Assembly: GCF_000382125.1 (NCBI RefSeq)
Contig: NZ_KB907547.1
Location: forward strand, 186,001-250,000
DNA: 64,000 nt
Direction: 5' to 3'
DNA from: Eudoraea adriatica DSM 19308
Lineage (GTDB): Bacteria > Bacteroidota > Bacteroidia > Flavobacteriales > Flavobacteriaceae
Shown here: positions 9,611 to 16,425 of the stretch, one piece after another
Layout: every line of letters starts with the position of its first letter
Numbering within the stretch: position 1 is the first letter of the stretch
Program-made: the position numbers and the translations under genes
The notes under the pieces: generated by a model
The model's input: the letters and a program-made list of their open reading frames with translations, nothing else
Told to the model about the DNA's origin: nothing
Databases searched by the model: none

Positions 9611-10339
9611 CTAGCGTTTGTTGTATTCCAGCAAATAGTTCAAGCCTTCTAGGAGAAAATTAGAATTCGCAAAGATGGTATTTTTTAATCGTTTAGACAA
9701 AATTTGAGCGTCACCGCCTGTTAAAATAACTGTTAAATCTTCAAAACGCGATTGGTATTGGTCTATTACTCCATCTATCTCCCTGCAAATACCATTTAAA
9801 ACACCGCTATGGATACTTGCATTTGTTGAATTTCCAATTATATCAAGAATATCCTGAGGCTCAAGCAGTGGCAACTTTGCAGTATATTCATGTAGTGCAC
9901 TATAGCGCATACGCAGACCCGGAGAAATTGCACCCCCAAGATACTCCCCATAATCATTCATCATATCATAAGTTATACATGTACCTGCGTCTATAACAAG
10001 GGTATTTGCGCCAGAATTTTGATAGAACGCCGCTGTTGCAAGTGCAACCCTGTCCATCCCCAGGGTCTGTGGGGTGGCATAGGAGTTCTTAAATGGAATT
10101 TTTGTGCTATGACTCAATAAATGAACCTCAGCAAATACGGATAATACCGAAATATATTTTTCATCAAATAGCCCTACCGATGAAATCATTGCCGCTTGTA
10201 TGGCAGGGTATTTTTTAAATACTTTTTTAACCTCCTTTGGAAAGTCATCTGGTTCGTGCTTTTGTTGCCATAAAAGGGTATTCCCGCTAAAAACAGCCAG
10301 CTTTATATTGGTATTCCCTACATCAACAATAAGGTTCAT
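9611..10339 (-). CDS. coaX: Type III pantothenate kinase
   Basis: Phosphorylates pantothenate, the first step of coenzyme A synthesis, in the cytosol. The 242-residue protein shows the ASKHA-fold phosphate loop LIVDVGNTNIKLAVF (3-17), the TLGMDRVALATAAF motif and VIDAGTCITYD, then the GGAISPGLRMRYSALHEYTAKLP segment typical of CoaX. Length is normal for the family. It is the first gene of the minus-strand block. A near-consensus -7 element (AATCTTTG) lies on the minus strand at 10344-10351, which would give a very short leader. Confidence 0.95.
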   Translation of the reverse strand: MNLIVDVGNTNIKLAVFSGNTLLWQQKHEPDDFPKEVKKVFKKYPAIQAAMISSVGLFDEKYISVLSVFAEVHLLSHSTKIPFKNSYATPQTLGMDRVALATAAFYQNSGANTLVIDAGTCITYDMMNDYGEYLGGAISPGLRMRYSALHEYTAKLPLLEPQDILDIIGNSTNASIHSGVLNGICREIDGVIDQYQSRFEDLTVILTGGDAQILSKRLKNTIFANSNFLLEGLNYLLEYNKR

Positions 10340-10391
10340 ACCGCAAAGATTGTAAAATGAAAAAAAACAGCAGGCTTTTTTTTCTTTTTTG

Positions 10392-10422
10392 TTTGTAGTT
10401 CCTAAATTTGAAAGTATATTTG
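10392..10422 (+). promoter_or_regulatory. Promoter of tRNA-Phe
   Basis: TTTG at 10392-10395, then 19 bases, then a perfect TATATTTG at 10415-10422. This matches the Bacteroidota sigma-factor consensus. Transcription would begin near 10430, about 50 bases before the tRNA. Confidence 0.65.
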
Positions 10423-10469
10423 CCCCCTCCTACGCACTGCGCTTTTGCTTGTGCTTCGGAGGGTGCAAA
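10419..10469 (+). repeat. Inverted repeat between the tRNA-Phe promoter and the tRNA
   Basis: TTTGCCCCCTCC (10419-10430) pairs with GGAGGGTGCAAA (10458-10469) in a 12-base stem with one mismatch; an inner GCAC/GTGC pair extends it. It would lie in the 5' leader of the tRNA transcript or overlap the promoter. The words CCTACGC and GCTTCGGA also occur in a smaller hairpin at 11429-11454, so it may belong to a dispersed repeat family. Confidence 0.5.
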
Positions 10470-10479
10470 CCCTAAATAA

Positions 10480-10552
<73 letters not shown>

Positions 10553-10563
10553 CTTAAAGCACC

Positions 10564-10597
10564 AAACCCACTCCTGTACAAGAGTGGGTTTTTTATT
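10564..10597 (+). terminator. Rho-independent terminator after tRNA-Phe
   Basis: AAACCCACTC pairs perfectly with GAGTGGGTTT (10564-10573 with 10582-10591) around an eight-base loop and is followed by a T run. It ends the single-gene tRNA transcript. Confidence 0.85.
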
Positions 10598-10747
10598 TGC
10601 TCAGATATGGAAGAAGGGAGTTATCTCCCGGAAGACCTAGAAAGAACAATAGAACTACAATTCCAGCAAGATCGCCATGATATTTACCCATGCAGTCACA
10701 AAAGTTATTCTTATCCGGAAAATTTTTACGATAATGAGGTATATTAG

Positions 10748-10780
10748 TATGCATATAACGAGTTGCAAGTAATTGTAAAT
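10748..10780 (+). repeat. attC-like remnant, left edge of the cassette region
   Basis: Contains TATAACGAGTTGCAAG near 10754-10769, followed by TAATTGTAAAT. The same words, slightly altered (ACGAAACAGTTG...AGTAATTAAAT), form the site at 21940-21984. It is short and looks like a collapsed site. The stretch 10598-10852 holds no convincing gene. Confidence 0.35.
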
Positions 10781-10852
10781 AAAATAAATAGATTAATTAT
10801 ATTTAACCTTCATTAAATTTTTTCTTTGCTCAATTCCTTAAAAATCAACACA

Positions 10853-11332
10853 ATGAAAATCACTAAAATTAAACAGTACAAAAAAAACACGATCATGCTT
10901 GCCTTTGTTTTTTTAACATTCGGGTTGAATGCTCAGAGCAACGATCTTTCTGACTCAGAAACTTCTATTAACACAACCATAGATAATAAGGATTTGAAAT
11001 GGCTACCTGCTCCAGATTTCTTTCCAGATTGTTCCTTTACAATACTTCATGGAGATATATCTAAACCTAATTTGGATTTTTTCTTTAAAATTGAACCTAA
11101 TACTCAAGTTGTGAATCATACTCATAATTCTCCTGAAAGAATGATTTTAATTTCAGGAGATTTGGAGGTTCAATACGAAGGAGAAAAACCAGTGGTATTA
11201 AAAGCTGGCTCTTATGCTTATGGTCCTGCAGGAAAACCACATAAAGCAAAATGCCTAGATAATGGCCCTTGTGTTTTATTTGTCGCTATGGTCGATCCTT
11301 TTGATGCAGTGCCTATTATAAAAAAAGATTAA
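10853..11332 (+). CDS. Secreted cupin-domain protein
   Basis: The ATG at 10853 gives a 159-residue protein with signal peptide (hydrophobic run IMLAFVFLTFGLNAQ). The C-terminal half is a single cupin: VVNHTHNSPERMILISGDLEV supplies the first metal-binding motif (HTH...E) and GSYAYGPAGKPHKAKC the second with its His. Such small periplasmic cupins may bind metal or act as anti-sigma-like sensors or isomerases; no substrate can be named. It is a lone gene, first of the accessory region, with an attC-like palindrome right after it. An upstream in-frame start exists but lacks a reason to be preferred. Confidence 0.75.
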   Translation: MKITKIKQYKKNTIMLAFVFLTFGLNAQSNDLSDSETSINTTIDNKDLKWLPAPDFFPDCSFTILHGDISKPNLDFFFKIEPNTQVVNHTHNSPERMILISGDLEVQYEGEKPVVLKAGSYAYGPAGKPHKAKCLDNGPCVLFVAMVDPFDAVPIIKKD

Positions 11333-11370
11333 GGTAGTTTGTAAAATCCAAGCAATTAAAAAACAACTAC

Positions 11371-11430
11371 TTGCTACAATGTATAAACTACACTAAAACA
11401 TAGTTTATACGAGACCGGTGTGCTTCATTA
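11371..11430 (+). repeat. attC-like palindrome site 1
   Basis: GTATAAACTA (11381-11390) and TAGTTTATAC (11401-11410) form a perfect 10-base stem around the loop CACTAAAACA. The left flank is TTGCTACAAT and the right flank GAGACCGGTGTGCTTCATT. Loop and right flank recur at 13730-13780 and elsewhere between lone genes. Confidence 0.6.
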
Positions 11431-11454
11431 TTCCTACGCTGAAGCTTCGGAATA
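11429..11454 (+). repeat. Small hairpin next to attC-like site 1
   Basis: TATTCC (11429-11434) pairs with GGAATA (11449-11454). The interior CCTACGC...GCTTCGG is shared with the larger hairpin before tRNA-Phe. Confidence 0.35.
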
Positions 11455-11478
11455 GAAACTATGACCAACCAATAACTA

Positions 11479-12231
11479 ATGATTAAATTCTTTAGACACA
11501 TTCGACAGCGACTACTCTCTGAAAATAAATTCAGCAAGTATCTTCTTTACGCCATTGGAGAAATAGTTTTGGTAGTCCTTGGAATTTTGATTGCACTACA
11601 AATCAATAATTGGAATGAAAATCGAATTAATTCCCGGAGAGAGAAATTGATCCTAAATAGTTTAAAGTCGGAGCTAATAATCAACCTGAATGAATTAAAT
11701 ACCGATTATGAAAGAACAATCGAATTTCATCAGGCTACCATAAATGTCTATGACTTTATACAAAAGAAGCCGATGGAAATGGAATCTATGTATAAAGATT
11801 TTTTTAATTGCGTTCAATTCACTTATTTCTTTCCAAAGACTTCAACATACGAAACTTTAAAATCCGGAAACCTGGAACTAATCAGAACGGACAGTCTGAG
11901 GGAAATTATTACTGATGTTTATGAAACTGGTTTTAAGAGAATCGTAAACAAAGTGGATACAAGGAGAAATGCAGCTCGTCTTCTATTTCCTTATTATCAA
12001 AAGCATTTTAAAACAAAATTTCTTAAAGATAGAGATAAGGTGGGTTTTCGGGAATATGAATTCATGATTGGTGTACCTAATAATTATACATTCCTTTTAA
12101 ATGATCCGGAATTTGAAACCTTATTAGTAGAGGCAATTAGTGGCAGGGCAAATTTTCTAAGAGATTATGAAAGAACAATTCGTAATGTAGAATTATGTCT
12201 TAGCCAGATAAATAAATATTTAGATAAATGA
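11479..12231 (+). CDS. DUF6090-family membrane protein
   Basis: A 250-residue protein. The N-terminus MIKFFRHIRQRLLSENKFSK, the membrane helix at about 21-43 (YLLYAIGEIVLVVLGILIAL) and the following QINNWNENRI are the signature of the DUF6090 family, which is common and often multicopy in marine Bacteroidota. The rest is a largely helical cytosolic or periplasmic domain. The function of the family is unknown to me. It is a lone gene between two palindromic sites, which fits a cassette-borne gene. Confidence 0.75.
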   Translation: MIKFFRHIRQRLLSENKFSKYLLYAIGEIVLVVLGILIALQINNWNENRINSRREKLILNSLKSELIINLNELNTDYERTIEFHQATINVYDFIQKKPMEMESMYKDFFNCVQFTYFFPKTSTYETLKSGNLELIRTDSLREIITDVYETGFKRIVNKVDTRRNAARLLFPYYQKHFKTKFLKDRDKVGFREYEFMIGVPNNYTFLLNDPEFETLLVEAISGRANFLRDYERTIRNVELCLSQINKYLDK

Positions 12232-12275
12232 AAAAGTATGCAGATTGGTTCTTTTTATCATAAAGTAAAACCAAA

Positions 12276-12352
12276 GGCTAATAAGGTGTATTAGGACATA
12301 GGGGCTAATCGCCAGTATTCTTAATAAACATAAACGTTGTGCTTCATCCCCA
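12276..12352 (+). repeat. attC-like site 2 (degenerate)
   Basis: The right end AAACGTTGTGCTTCATCCCC (12333-12352) matches the right flank of site 1 (GGTGTGCTTCATTATTCC). The interior TATTAGGA...TCTTAATA gives a weak stem. Further small inverted words continue to 12440 and there is no gene in 12232-12439. Confidence 0.4.
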
Positions 12353-12439
12353 AAGTTATTGGAACATGCAACCGCTTTTAGCCGGGAGGATGGCGGCAAG
12401 CATTGAACCCGGATATATTAATCATTATAAAATTCAAAC

Positions 12440-12847
12440 ATGAACAATTTCATTAAATTACCACTCAAATTGATTTTTTTATTTTCTATCTTCATTCTCA
12501 TGGGAAGTGAAACTTTACATAAACAATCGGATAGTAGCGAAACAAAAAATACAATTGTAATTTTAAAATTCAAAGCCCAACCGGAGAAGGGTAATGAAGC
12601 AGTTACTGAGTTGATCAAACTCCTGGAAAAAGTTAAGCATGAACCCCATTTTGTAAATATTAAGCTGCACATTGACCCAAACGACAAATCAAACATAATG
12701 CTATATGAAGAATGGGATGACGCTTCTTATTACAACTCGGAACATATGGGGACTGATCATATTCAAGAATTTATGTCAAATTCCAGTAACTTCTTGGTCG
12801 GACCGCCGGATATATCTTTTTGGAACATCCAAAATGAATTTAATTAA
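12440..12847 (+). CDS. Exported ABM (antibiotic biosynthesis monooxygenase)-fold protein
   Basis: A 135-residue protein with an N-terminal hydrophobic segment (LIFLFSIFILMGS) and one ABM ferredoxin-like domain. The phrases IVILKFKAQPEKGNEAVTEL, HIDPNDKSNIMLYEEWDD and HIQEFM follow the usual ABM order, with the conserved LYE-W-D strand. Family members are small quinol monooxygenases or haem-degrading enzymes, usually cytosolic, so export would be unusual. Lone gene within the cassette-like region. Confidence 0.72.
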   Translation: MNNFIKLPLKLIFLFSIFILMGSETLHKQSDSSETKNTIVILKFKAQPEKGNEAVTELIKLLEKVKHEPHFVNIKLHIDPNDKSNIMLYEEWDDASYYNSEHMGTDHIQEFMSNSSNFLVGPPDISFWNIQNEFN

Positions 12848-12857
12848 TAATGTCACC

Positions 12858-12945
12858 TGCTTAACTAGTATATAGGTTATTTCCGCCGGACACACGGGTA
12901 AGGAAACGGCTCATAACCTTGTGCTTTGCTCCATTATTTCTGCGC
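12858..12945 (+). repeat. attC-like palindrome site 3
   Basis: AGGTTAT (12874-12880) pairs with ATAACCT (12913-12919), with inner TTCC/GGAA. The right flank TGTGCTTTGCTCCATTAT (from 12920) resembles that of sites 1 and 2. Confidence 0.5.
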
Positions 12946-12959
12946 CAGTCTCCTAATTT

Positions 12960-12998
12960 AGTCAACGTGCTATATGGTAAACCGTTAGACAAAATAAA
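12960..12998 (+). repeat. attC-like right end, site 4
   Basis: TATATGGTAAACCGTTAGAC at about 12971-12990 ends in GTTAGAC, which fits the integron core form GTTRRRY. It directly precedes the broken lipoprotein gene. A clear left partner was not found. Confidence 0.4.
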
Positions 12999-13183
12999 AT
13001 GATGAAATTAATCCGACTGATATTACTAACAACCCTAAGCATAATGGCAATAGCTTGTCAATCCCAGCGCAGAGATTCTGAGAAGGAGAAGGAAACAATT
13101 GGCAGTGATTTTGCAAAGTAGAAATAACAGATAAAAAAGTATATTTAGTACTGGCAGACAATTTCCGTGGGAAATGTCAGTAA
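12999..13183 (+). pseudogene. Small lipoprotein gene broken by a frameshift
   Basis: ATG at 12999 opens a 40-residue frame (to TAG at 13121) that begins with a lipoprotein signal (MKLIRLILLTTLSIMAIAC, Cys at 20). Just before the stop, the neighbouring frame continues as VEITDKKVYLVLADNF and stops at 13183. One missing A in the run at about 13115-13118 would join the two parts into about 61 residues. No family is recognised. The gene occupies its own stretch between two cassette-like sites. Confidence 0.5.
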
Positions 13184-13210
13184 CAAATCATTCACGAACC
13201 GTTGTAAGTC
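13181..13210 (+). repeat. attC-like site 5 (short)
   Basis: TAACAAATCATTCACGAACC followed by GTTGTAAG. It has the TAACAA left end and the ACGAACCGTTG right end seen at 13730-13780 without the stem between them. Confidence 0.4.
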
Positions 13211-13227
13211 ATTAAAAGAACAATATA

Positions 13228-13722
13228 ATGAATTATGAAATTATTATTAATTCAATAGCAAGTATAGGAGTTATCTTATCAGTCATTTTTCTTGCATATC
13301 AAATAAAGAAAAACACAGAAGCTTCCAGGGCTAATTATTATGATTCTCTGAATAAAACAAATATGGAGTTTCTTAGACAGTTAGTGGAAAATAGAGAACT
13401 TGGAGAACTGCTTGAAAAGGCGACATCCAATTGGGATAATTTAAATGAAGATGACAAGCGAACTTCTAATTATTTATTTATTCAGCTATTTAGACATTGG
13501 GAAAATATGTTCTATCAGCACAAGTTGTCTGTATTGGATAAACAACTTTGGTTAAACCACTTGAATACTATGATTGGATATTTTCATCACGACGGAACAC
13601 AAGAATGGTGGCTTAAACGCAAAATGGCTTTTGCAAAAGATTTTAGAGATTTTCTTGAAAAAACTGAAAAGCCAAAACAAATTTATCCTACAATTAAGGA
13701 TTTAACGATCGAAAATAAATAA
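13228..13722 (+). CDS. Membrane-anchored helical protein, unknown function
   Basis: A 164-residue protein with one N-terminal membrane helix (about 5-25, INSIASIGVILSVIFLAYQI) followed by a helical domain with RANYYDSL, FIQLFRHWENMFYQHK and a Trp-rich segment. The layout resembles small proteins annotated as DUF6082-like, but I cannot confirm that. It is a single gene between two attC-like sites. No catalytic motif is visible. Confidence 0.65.
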   Translation: MNYEIIINSIASIGVILSVIFLAYQIKKNTEASRANYYDSLNKTNMEFLRQLVENRELGELLEKATSNWDNLNEDDKRTSNYLFIQLFRHWENMFYQHKLSVLDKQLWLNHLNTMIGYFHHDGTQEWWLKRKMAFAKDFRDFLEKTEKPKQIYPTIKDLTIENK

Positions 13723-13729
13723 CGCCTTA

Positions 13730-13782
13730 TAACAAAGTATATAAGCCATTAAAACGGCTCGTATACGAGACCGTTGGCATTC
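13730..13782 (+). repeat. attC-like palindrome site 6
   Basis: TAACAA (13730-13735), stem GTATA..AGCC (13737-13747) pairing with GGCT..TATAC (13756-13766) around the loop ATTAAAAC, then GAGACCGTTGGC. This is the clearest member: outer TAAC and GTTG, inner stem and loop are all present. Confidence 0.6.
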
Positions 13783-13801
13783 ATTCCTCTGGATTAGAAA
13801 A

Positions 13802-14695
13802 ATGAAAAAATACTTTCTCCCCTTAATTATTACAATTATTTGTTTCTCATGTAACCAGAGACCAGAGAAGATTCATGAGAAACCAATTACAGATGGTATC
13901 GCAATTTTTGAAGTCTACCTAGAAGATACCCTTGCAGTTAATAATTTGAGTAACATCCTACGAGACACTCTAAAATTACCTGTTGAATGGGAACCCTTTG
14001 ATATATTCGGAAATGAGGTAGTTTATGATGCGGCATTCTATCTAGGAAATACAACTTTAGAACTTCTTTCAGTCAACCCTCCGATTGAGGGTATCAAAAC
14101 TCCAGGTAAATACAATAGATTATTGTTTCATTCCAATAATATCGATTCTTCTTACTCGGCCATAACGGCCAAAGGATTCTCGTCCAAACCCCCTTTTGAT
14201 TTTAATATTGTTTCAGATGGGGCAGAATTGTCAATTGGCAAGCAAATCAATTTGGATTCCTTAAGTAAGAAGTCCAATGTGAATGTTTCATTGTGGCAGT
14301 ATCTCAATCCTGGCTACCACTTTAAAGAAAGGTTCATAAAAGAAAATAGTAAGGAAGAATTACTCATGAAATTAGATTCGGAATTTAAAGCCAATCCAAT
14401 GGGTATTATTGAATTAAAAGAAATCCATTTAAAAGTAACCAAAGAGGTCCTAAATAATTGGAGATTGTTAATGGGTCCGGATACCGATCATAAATGGTTT
14501 CTTTCAAATGGCCCTATCGTATCCTTCGAAATCTCTAACGAAAATATTGGTGTAGATTGGATTACCATAGGTGTTCAAAATTTAGATAAAGCTAAGGAGT
14601 TTTTATCTAGCGTGGAATTGCTCGCAATCCGGAATAATAGAGTAACTGTATCACAACAAAAAGTGTATGGTTTGAAAATTTATGTGGAAGAATAG
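13802..14695 (+). CDS. Lipoprotein with a possible glyoxalase-like fold
   Basis: A 297-residue protein with a lipoprotein signal (LIITIICFSCNQ, Cys near 17). After it, IAIFEVYLEDTLAVNNLSNIL, AAFYLGNTTLELLSV and NRLLFHSNNID follow a beta-alpha-beta order that recalls glyoxalase/VOC-type proteins, and the C-terminal half appears to repeat it (ELKEIHLKV, WITIGVQNLDKAKEFLSS). The similarity is by pattern only. It is surface or periplasmic and has no operon partner. Confidence 0.6.
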   Translation: MKKYFLPLIITIICFSCNQRPEKIHEKPITDGIAIFEVYLEDTLAVNNLSNILRDTLKLPVEWEPFDIFGNEVVYDAAFYLGNTTLELLSVNPPIEGIKTPGKYNRLLFHSNNIDSSYSAITAKGFSSKPPFDFNIVSDGAELSIGKQINLDSLSKKSNVNVSLWQYLNPGYHFKERFIKENSKEELLMKLDSEFKANPMGIIELKEIHLKVTKEVLNNWRLLMGPDTDHKWFLSNGPIVSFEISNENIGVDWITIGVQNLDKAKEFLSSVELLAIRNNRVTVSQQKVYGLKIYVEE

Positions 14696-14702
14696 AACGA
14701 CA

Positions 14703-14760
14703 TGCCAACACATTATAAAAACCATTAAAACAGTCTTTATTCCTAACCGTTACCCACAAG
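14703..14760 (+). repeat. attC-like palindrome site 7
   Basis: TGCCAACACATTATAAAAAC, loop CATTAAAAC, then TTTATTCCTAACCGTTACCC. The loop CCATTAAAAC is identical to that of site 6 and the AACCGTTA right end recurs. The stem is weaker (ATAAA/TTTAT). Confidence 0.5.
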
Positions 14761-14773
14761 CTGAAAACCCACC

Positions 14774-14845
14774 GCACAAACAGCACATTTATTTTTTGCC
14801 ATCGCTCAATTCCAACGCTCGAAAAAATAAAAGAGCTGTTTGTGC
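14774..14845 (+). repeat. Long inverted repeat before the ars operon
   Basis: GCACAAACAGC (14774-14784) pairs perfectly with GCTGTTTGTGC (14835-14845), and the adjoining ATTTATTTTTT pairs almost fully with AAAAAATAAAA, giving about 24 paired bases around a 24-base loop. No gene is supported in 14696-14918. Confidence 0.6.
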
Positions 14846-14883
14846 CAACGCGCGAAACAAAAACTTTGAACGCTAAAATTTTA

Positions 14884-14899
14884 ATCGTAATATTGCAAT
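14884..14899 (+). promoter_or_regulatory. Putative ArsR operator 1
   Basis: ATCGTAATATTGCAAT is an imperfect palindrome (12 of 16 positions) 19 bases before arsR. A copy matching at 14 of 16 positions lies before the next gene at 15270-15285. Confidence 0.55.
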
Positions 14900-14918
14900 G
14901 TATTAATAAAAGACGAAA

Positions 14919-15251
14919 ATGGGATTAGCGAAAACCGAAATGTTTACAGACCAACAAAATGAAATTTCTCTTTTTGCGAAAGTATTCGGACATCCGGCAA
15001 GAGTAGCTATTTTACAACATTTGTTTAAAATCAACTCTTGTTTTTGCGGAGATTTGGTAAACGAAATTGGGTTAGCCCAACCTACAATCTCGCAACATTT
15101 GAAAGAACTGAAACATTTAGGCTTGATTAAAGGAAATGTAGAAGGAACAAGTGTTTGTTACTGCATTCATCAAGAAAATTGGACAGCAATGAAAACTGTA
15201 ATGATCGAATTTCTAAACCAAGACTTAACCGAAAACCAAGATTGCTGTTAA
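14919..15251 (+). CDS. arsR: ArsR-family arsenite-responsive repressor
   Basis: A 110-residue winged-helix repressor that is expected to release DNA when As(III) binds. FGHPARVAILQHL (23-35) is the typical ArsR start, and LAQPTISQHLKELKHLGLI is the recognition helix and wing. A C-x-C pair, Cys41 and Cys43, sits just before the recognition helix, where ELCVCDL lies in the E. coli protein; further Cys at 80, 82 and a terminal Cys-Cys may help bind arsenic. It is the first gene of the ars operon and probably binds the two similar palindromes at 14884 and 15270. Confidence 0.9.
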   Translation: MGLAKTEMFTDQQNEISLFAKVFGHPARVAILQHLFKINSCFCGDLVNEIGLAQPTISQHLKELKHLGLIKGNVEGTSVCYCIHQENWTAMKTVMIEFLNQDLTENQDCC

Positions 15252-15269
15252 AAAAATTTGAATTAATTA

Positions 15270-15285
15270 ATCGTATTATCGCAAT
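15270..15285 (+). promoter_or_regulatory. Putative ArsR operator 2
   Basis: ATCGTATTATCGCAAT, matching operator 1 at 14 of 16 positions and placed 14 bases before the DUF6428-like start. It suggests a second ArsR-controlled promoter inside the operon. Confidence 0.5.
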
Positions 15286-15299
15286 AAACAAATAGTCTT

Positions 15300-15767
15300 A
15301 TGAAATTATCGCATGCAAAATCAGTATTAAAAGAGATGGAAACTATACGTTTTCAATTACCAAACGGAGATTTAGTACCAAACCACTTTCACGTAACGGA
15401 AGTTGGTAAAATCACAAAACATTTTATCGATTGTGGCGGAACTGAAAGAAATGAAGAAGTCGTAAACTTCCAACTTTGGAATGCAAACGACTATGACCAC
15501 AGATTGCATCCAGAAAAGTTATTAAACATCATTGAACTTTCTGAAAAAGTTTTAAAAATAGGAGATTTAGAAATCGAAGTAGAATATCAAGCAGATACGA
15601 TTGGGAAATTCGGACTTGATTTTGACGGGCAACATTTCTTGCTAACCAACAAACAAACAGACTGTTTAGCAAAAGACAAATGCGGAATTCCGGTAGAAAA
15701 AACTAAAGTAAAATTATCAACTTTAACTGATGAACCTTGTTGTTCACCTGATGGAAACTGTTGCTAA
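15300..15767 (+). CDS. DUF6428-like Cys-rich ars-operon protein
   Basis: A 155-residue cytosolic protein of the type found between arsR and arsenate reductase genes in Bacteroidota (DUF6428). The N-terminal 110 residues are a mixed alpha/beta domain (KSVLKEMETIRFQLPNGDLV, NHFHVTEVGKITKHFIDCGG). The tail carries many cysteines (DCLAKDKCG, then EPCCSPDGNCC at the end), suggestive of arsenite or other thiophilic metal binding. No enzymatic motif is seen. Position and its own putative ArsR operator tie it to arsenic resistance; the exact job is unknown. Confidence 0.75.
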   Translation: MKLSHAKSVLKEMETIRFQLPNGDLVPNHFHVTEVGKITKHFIDCGGTERNEEVVNFQLWNANDYDHRLHPEKLLNIIELSEKVLKIGDLEIEVEYQADTIGKFGLDFDGQHFLLTNKQTDCLAKDKCGIPVEKTKVKLSTLTDEPCCSPDGNCC

Positions 15768-15789
15768 AACCATTTTAATTTTACAAAAA

Positions 15790-16422
15790 ATGACAACCTC
15801 AAAACCAACTCTATTTTTAGAAATAGAAAATTTAATCAAAGAATTAAATCATCAAACAATTTCAAACGAGCGAAAAGAAGTTTTACAACAGCTAACCGAT
15901 TTTATTCAGTCGAAGGTTTCCGAAAACCAAGAAATCCGTATCAATTTCATTTGTACTCACAATTCAAGAAGAAGTCATTTATCGCAAGTTTGGGCACAAA
16001 CAATGGCAAACTACTTCAATATTAAAAACGTGTTTTGTTATTCAGGAGGAACAGAGGCAACAGCACTTTTTCCATTGGTTGCAGAAACTTTGCAAAATTC
16101 AGGGTTTCAAATAAACACTATTTCAAAAAACGATAATCCTGTTTACAGCATTAAATATGCTGACAACGAGCATCCAATAATTGGATTTTCAAAAAAATTA
16201 GATGACGATTTTAACCCAAAATCTGAATTTGCAGCAATTATGACTTGCGATTCGGCAAACGAAGCTTGCCCATTTGTTCCAGGGGCTGAAAAACGTATTC
16301 CGATAACTTTTGAAGACCCAAAAGCGTTTGACAACACACCACAGCAGTCAGAAAAATACAAAGAAAGAAGTATGCAAATTGCAACTGAAATGTTTTACAT
16401 ATTCTCTCAAATAAATTCATAA
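15790..16422 (+). CDS. arsC: Low-molecular-weight phosphatase-type arsenate reductase
   Basis: The ATG at 15790 gives 210 residues; earlier starts would overlap the previous gene. Residues about 50-75 contain the P-loop CTHNSRRS (Cys55, Arg61; C-x5-R) of the LMW-phosphatase/thioredoxin-type arsenate reductase fold, and MTCDSANEACPFVPGAEKR supplies the later Asp and Cys residues. An N-terminal helical extension of about 48 residues precedes the domain. It would reduce arsenate to arsenite for export by the adjacent ACR3 pump. Some databases call this subfamily protein-tyrosine phosphatase; the operon supports the arsenate role. Confidence 0.82.
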   Translation: MTTSKPTLFLEIENLIKELNHQTISNERKEVLQQLTDFIQSKVSENQEIRINFICTHNSRRSHLSQVWAQTMANYFNIKNVFCYSGGTEATALFPLVAETLQNSGFQINTISKNDNPVYSIKYADNEHPIIGFSKKLDDDFNPKSEFAAIMTCDSANEACPFVPGAEKRIPITFEDPKAFDNTPQQSEKYKERSMQIATEMFYIFSQINS

Positions 16423-16425
16423 AAA

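Noticed and set aside
14682-14876. Open frame of 64 codons between the VOC-like lipoprotein and arsR
   Set aside because: It overlaps the previous gene end, an attC-like site and the long inverted repeat, so its codons are explained by repeats.
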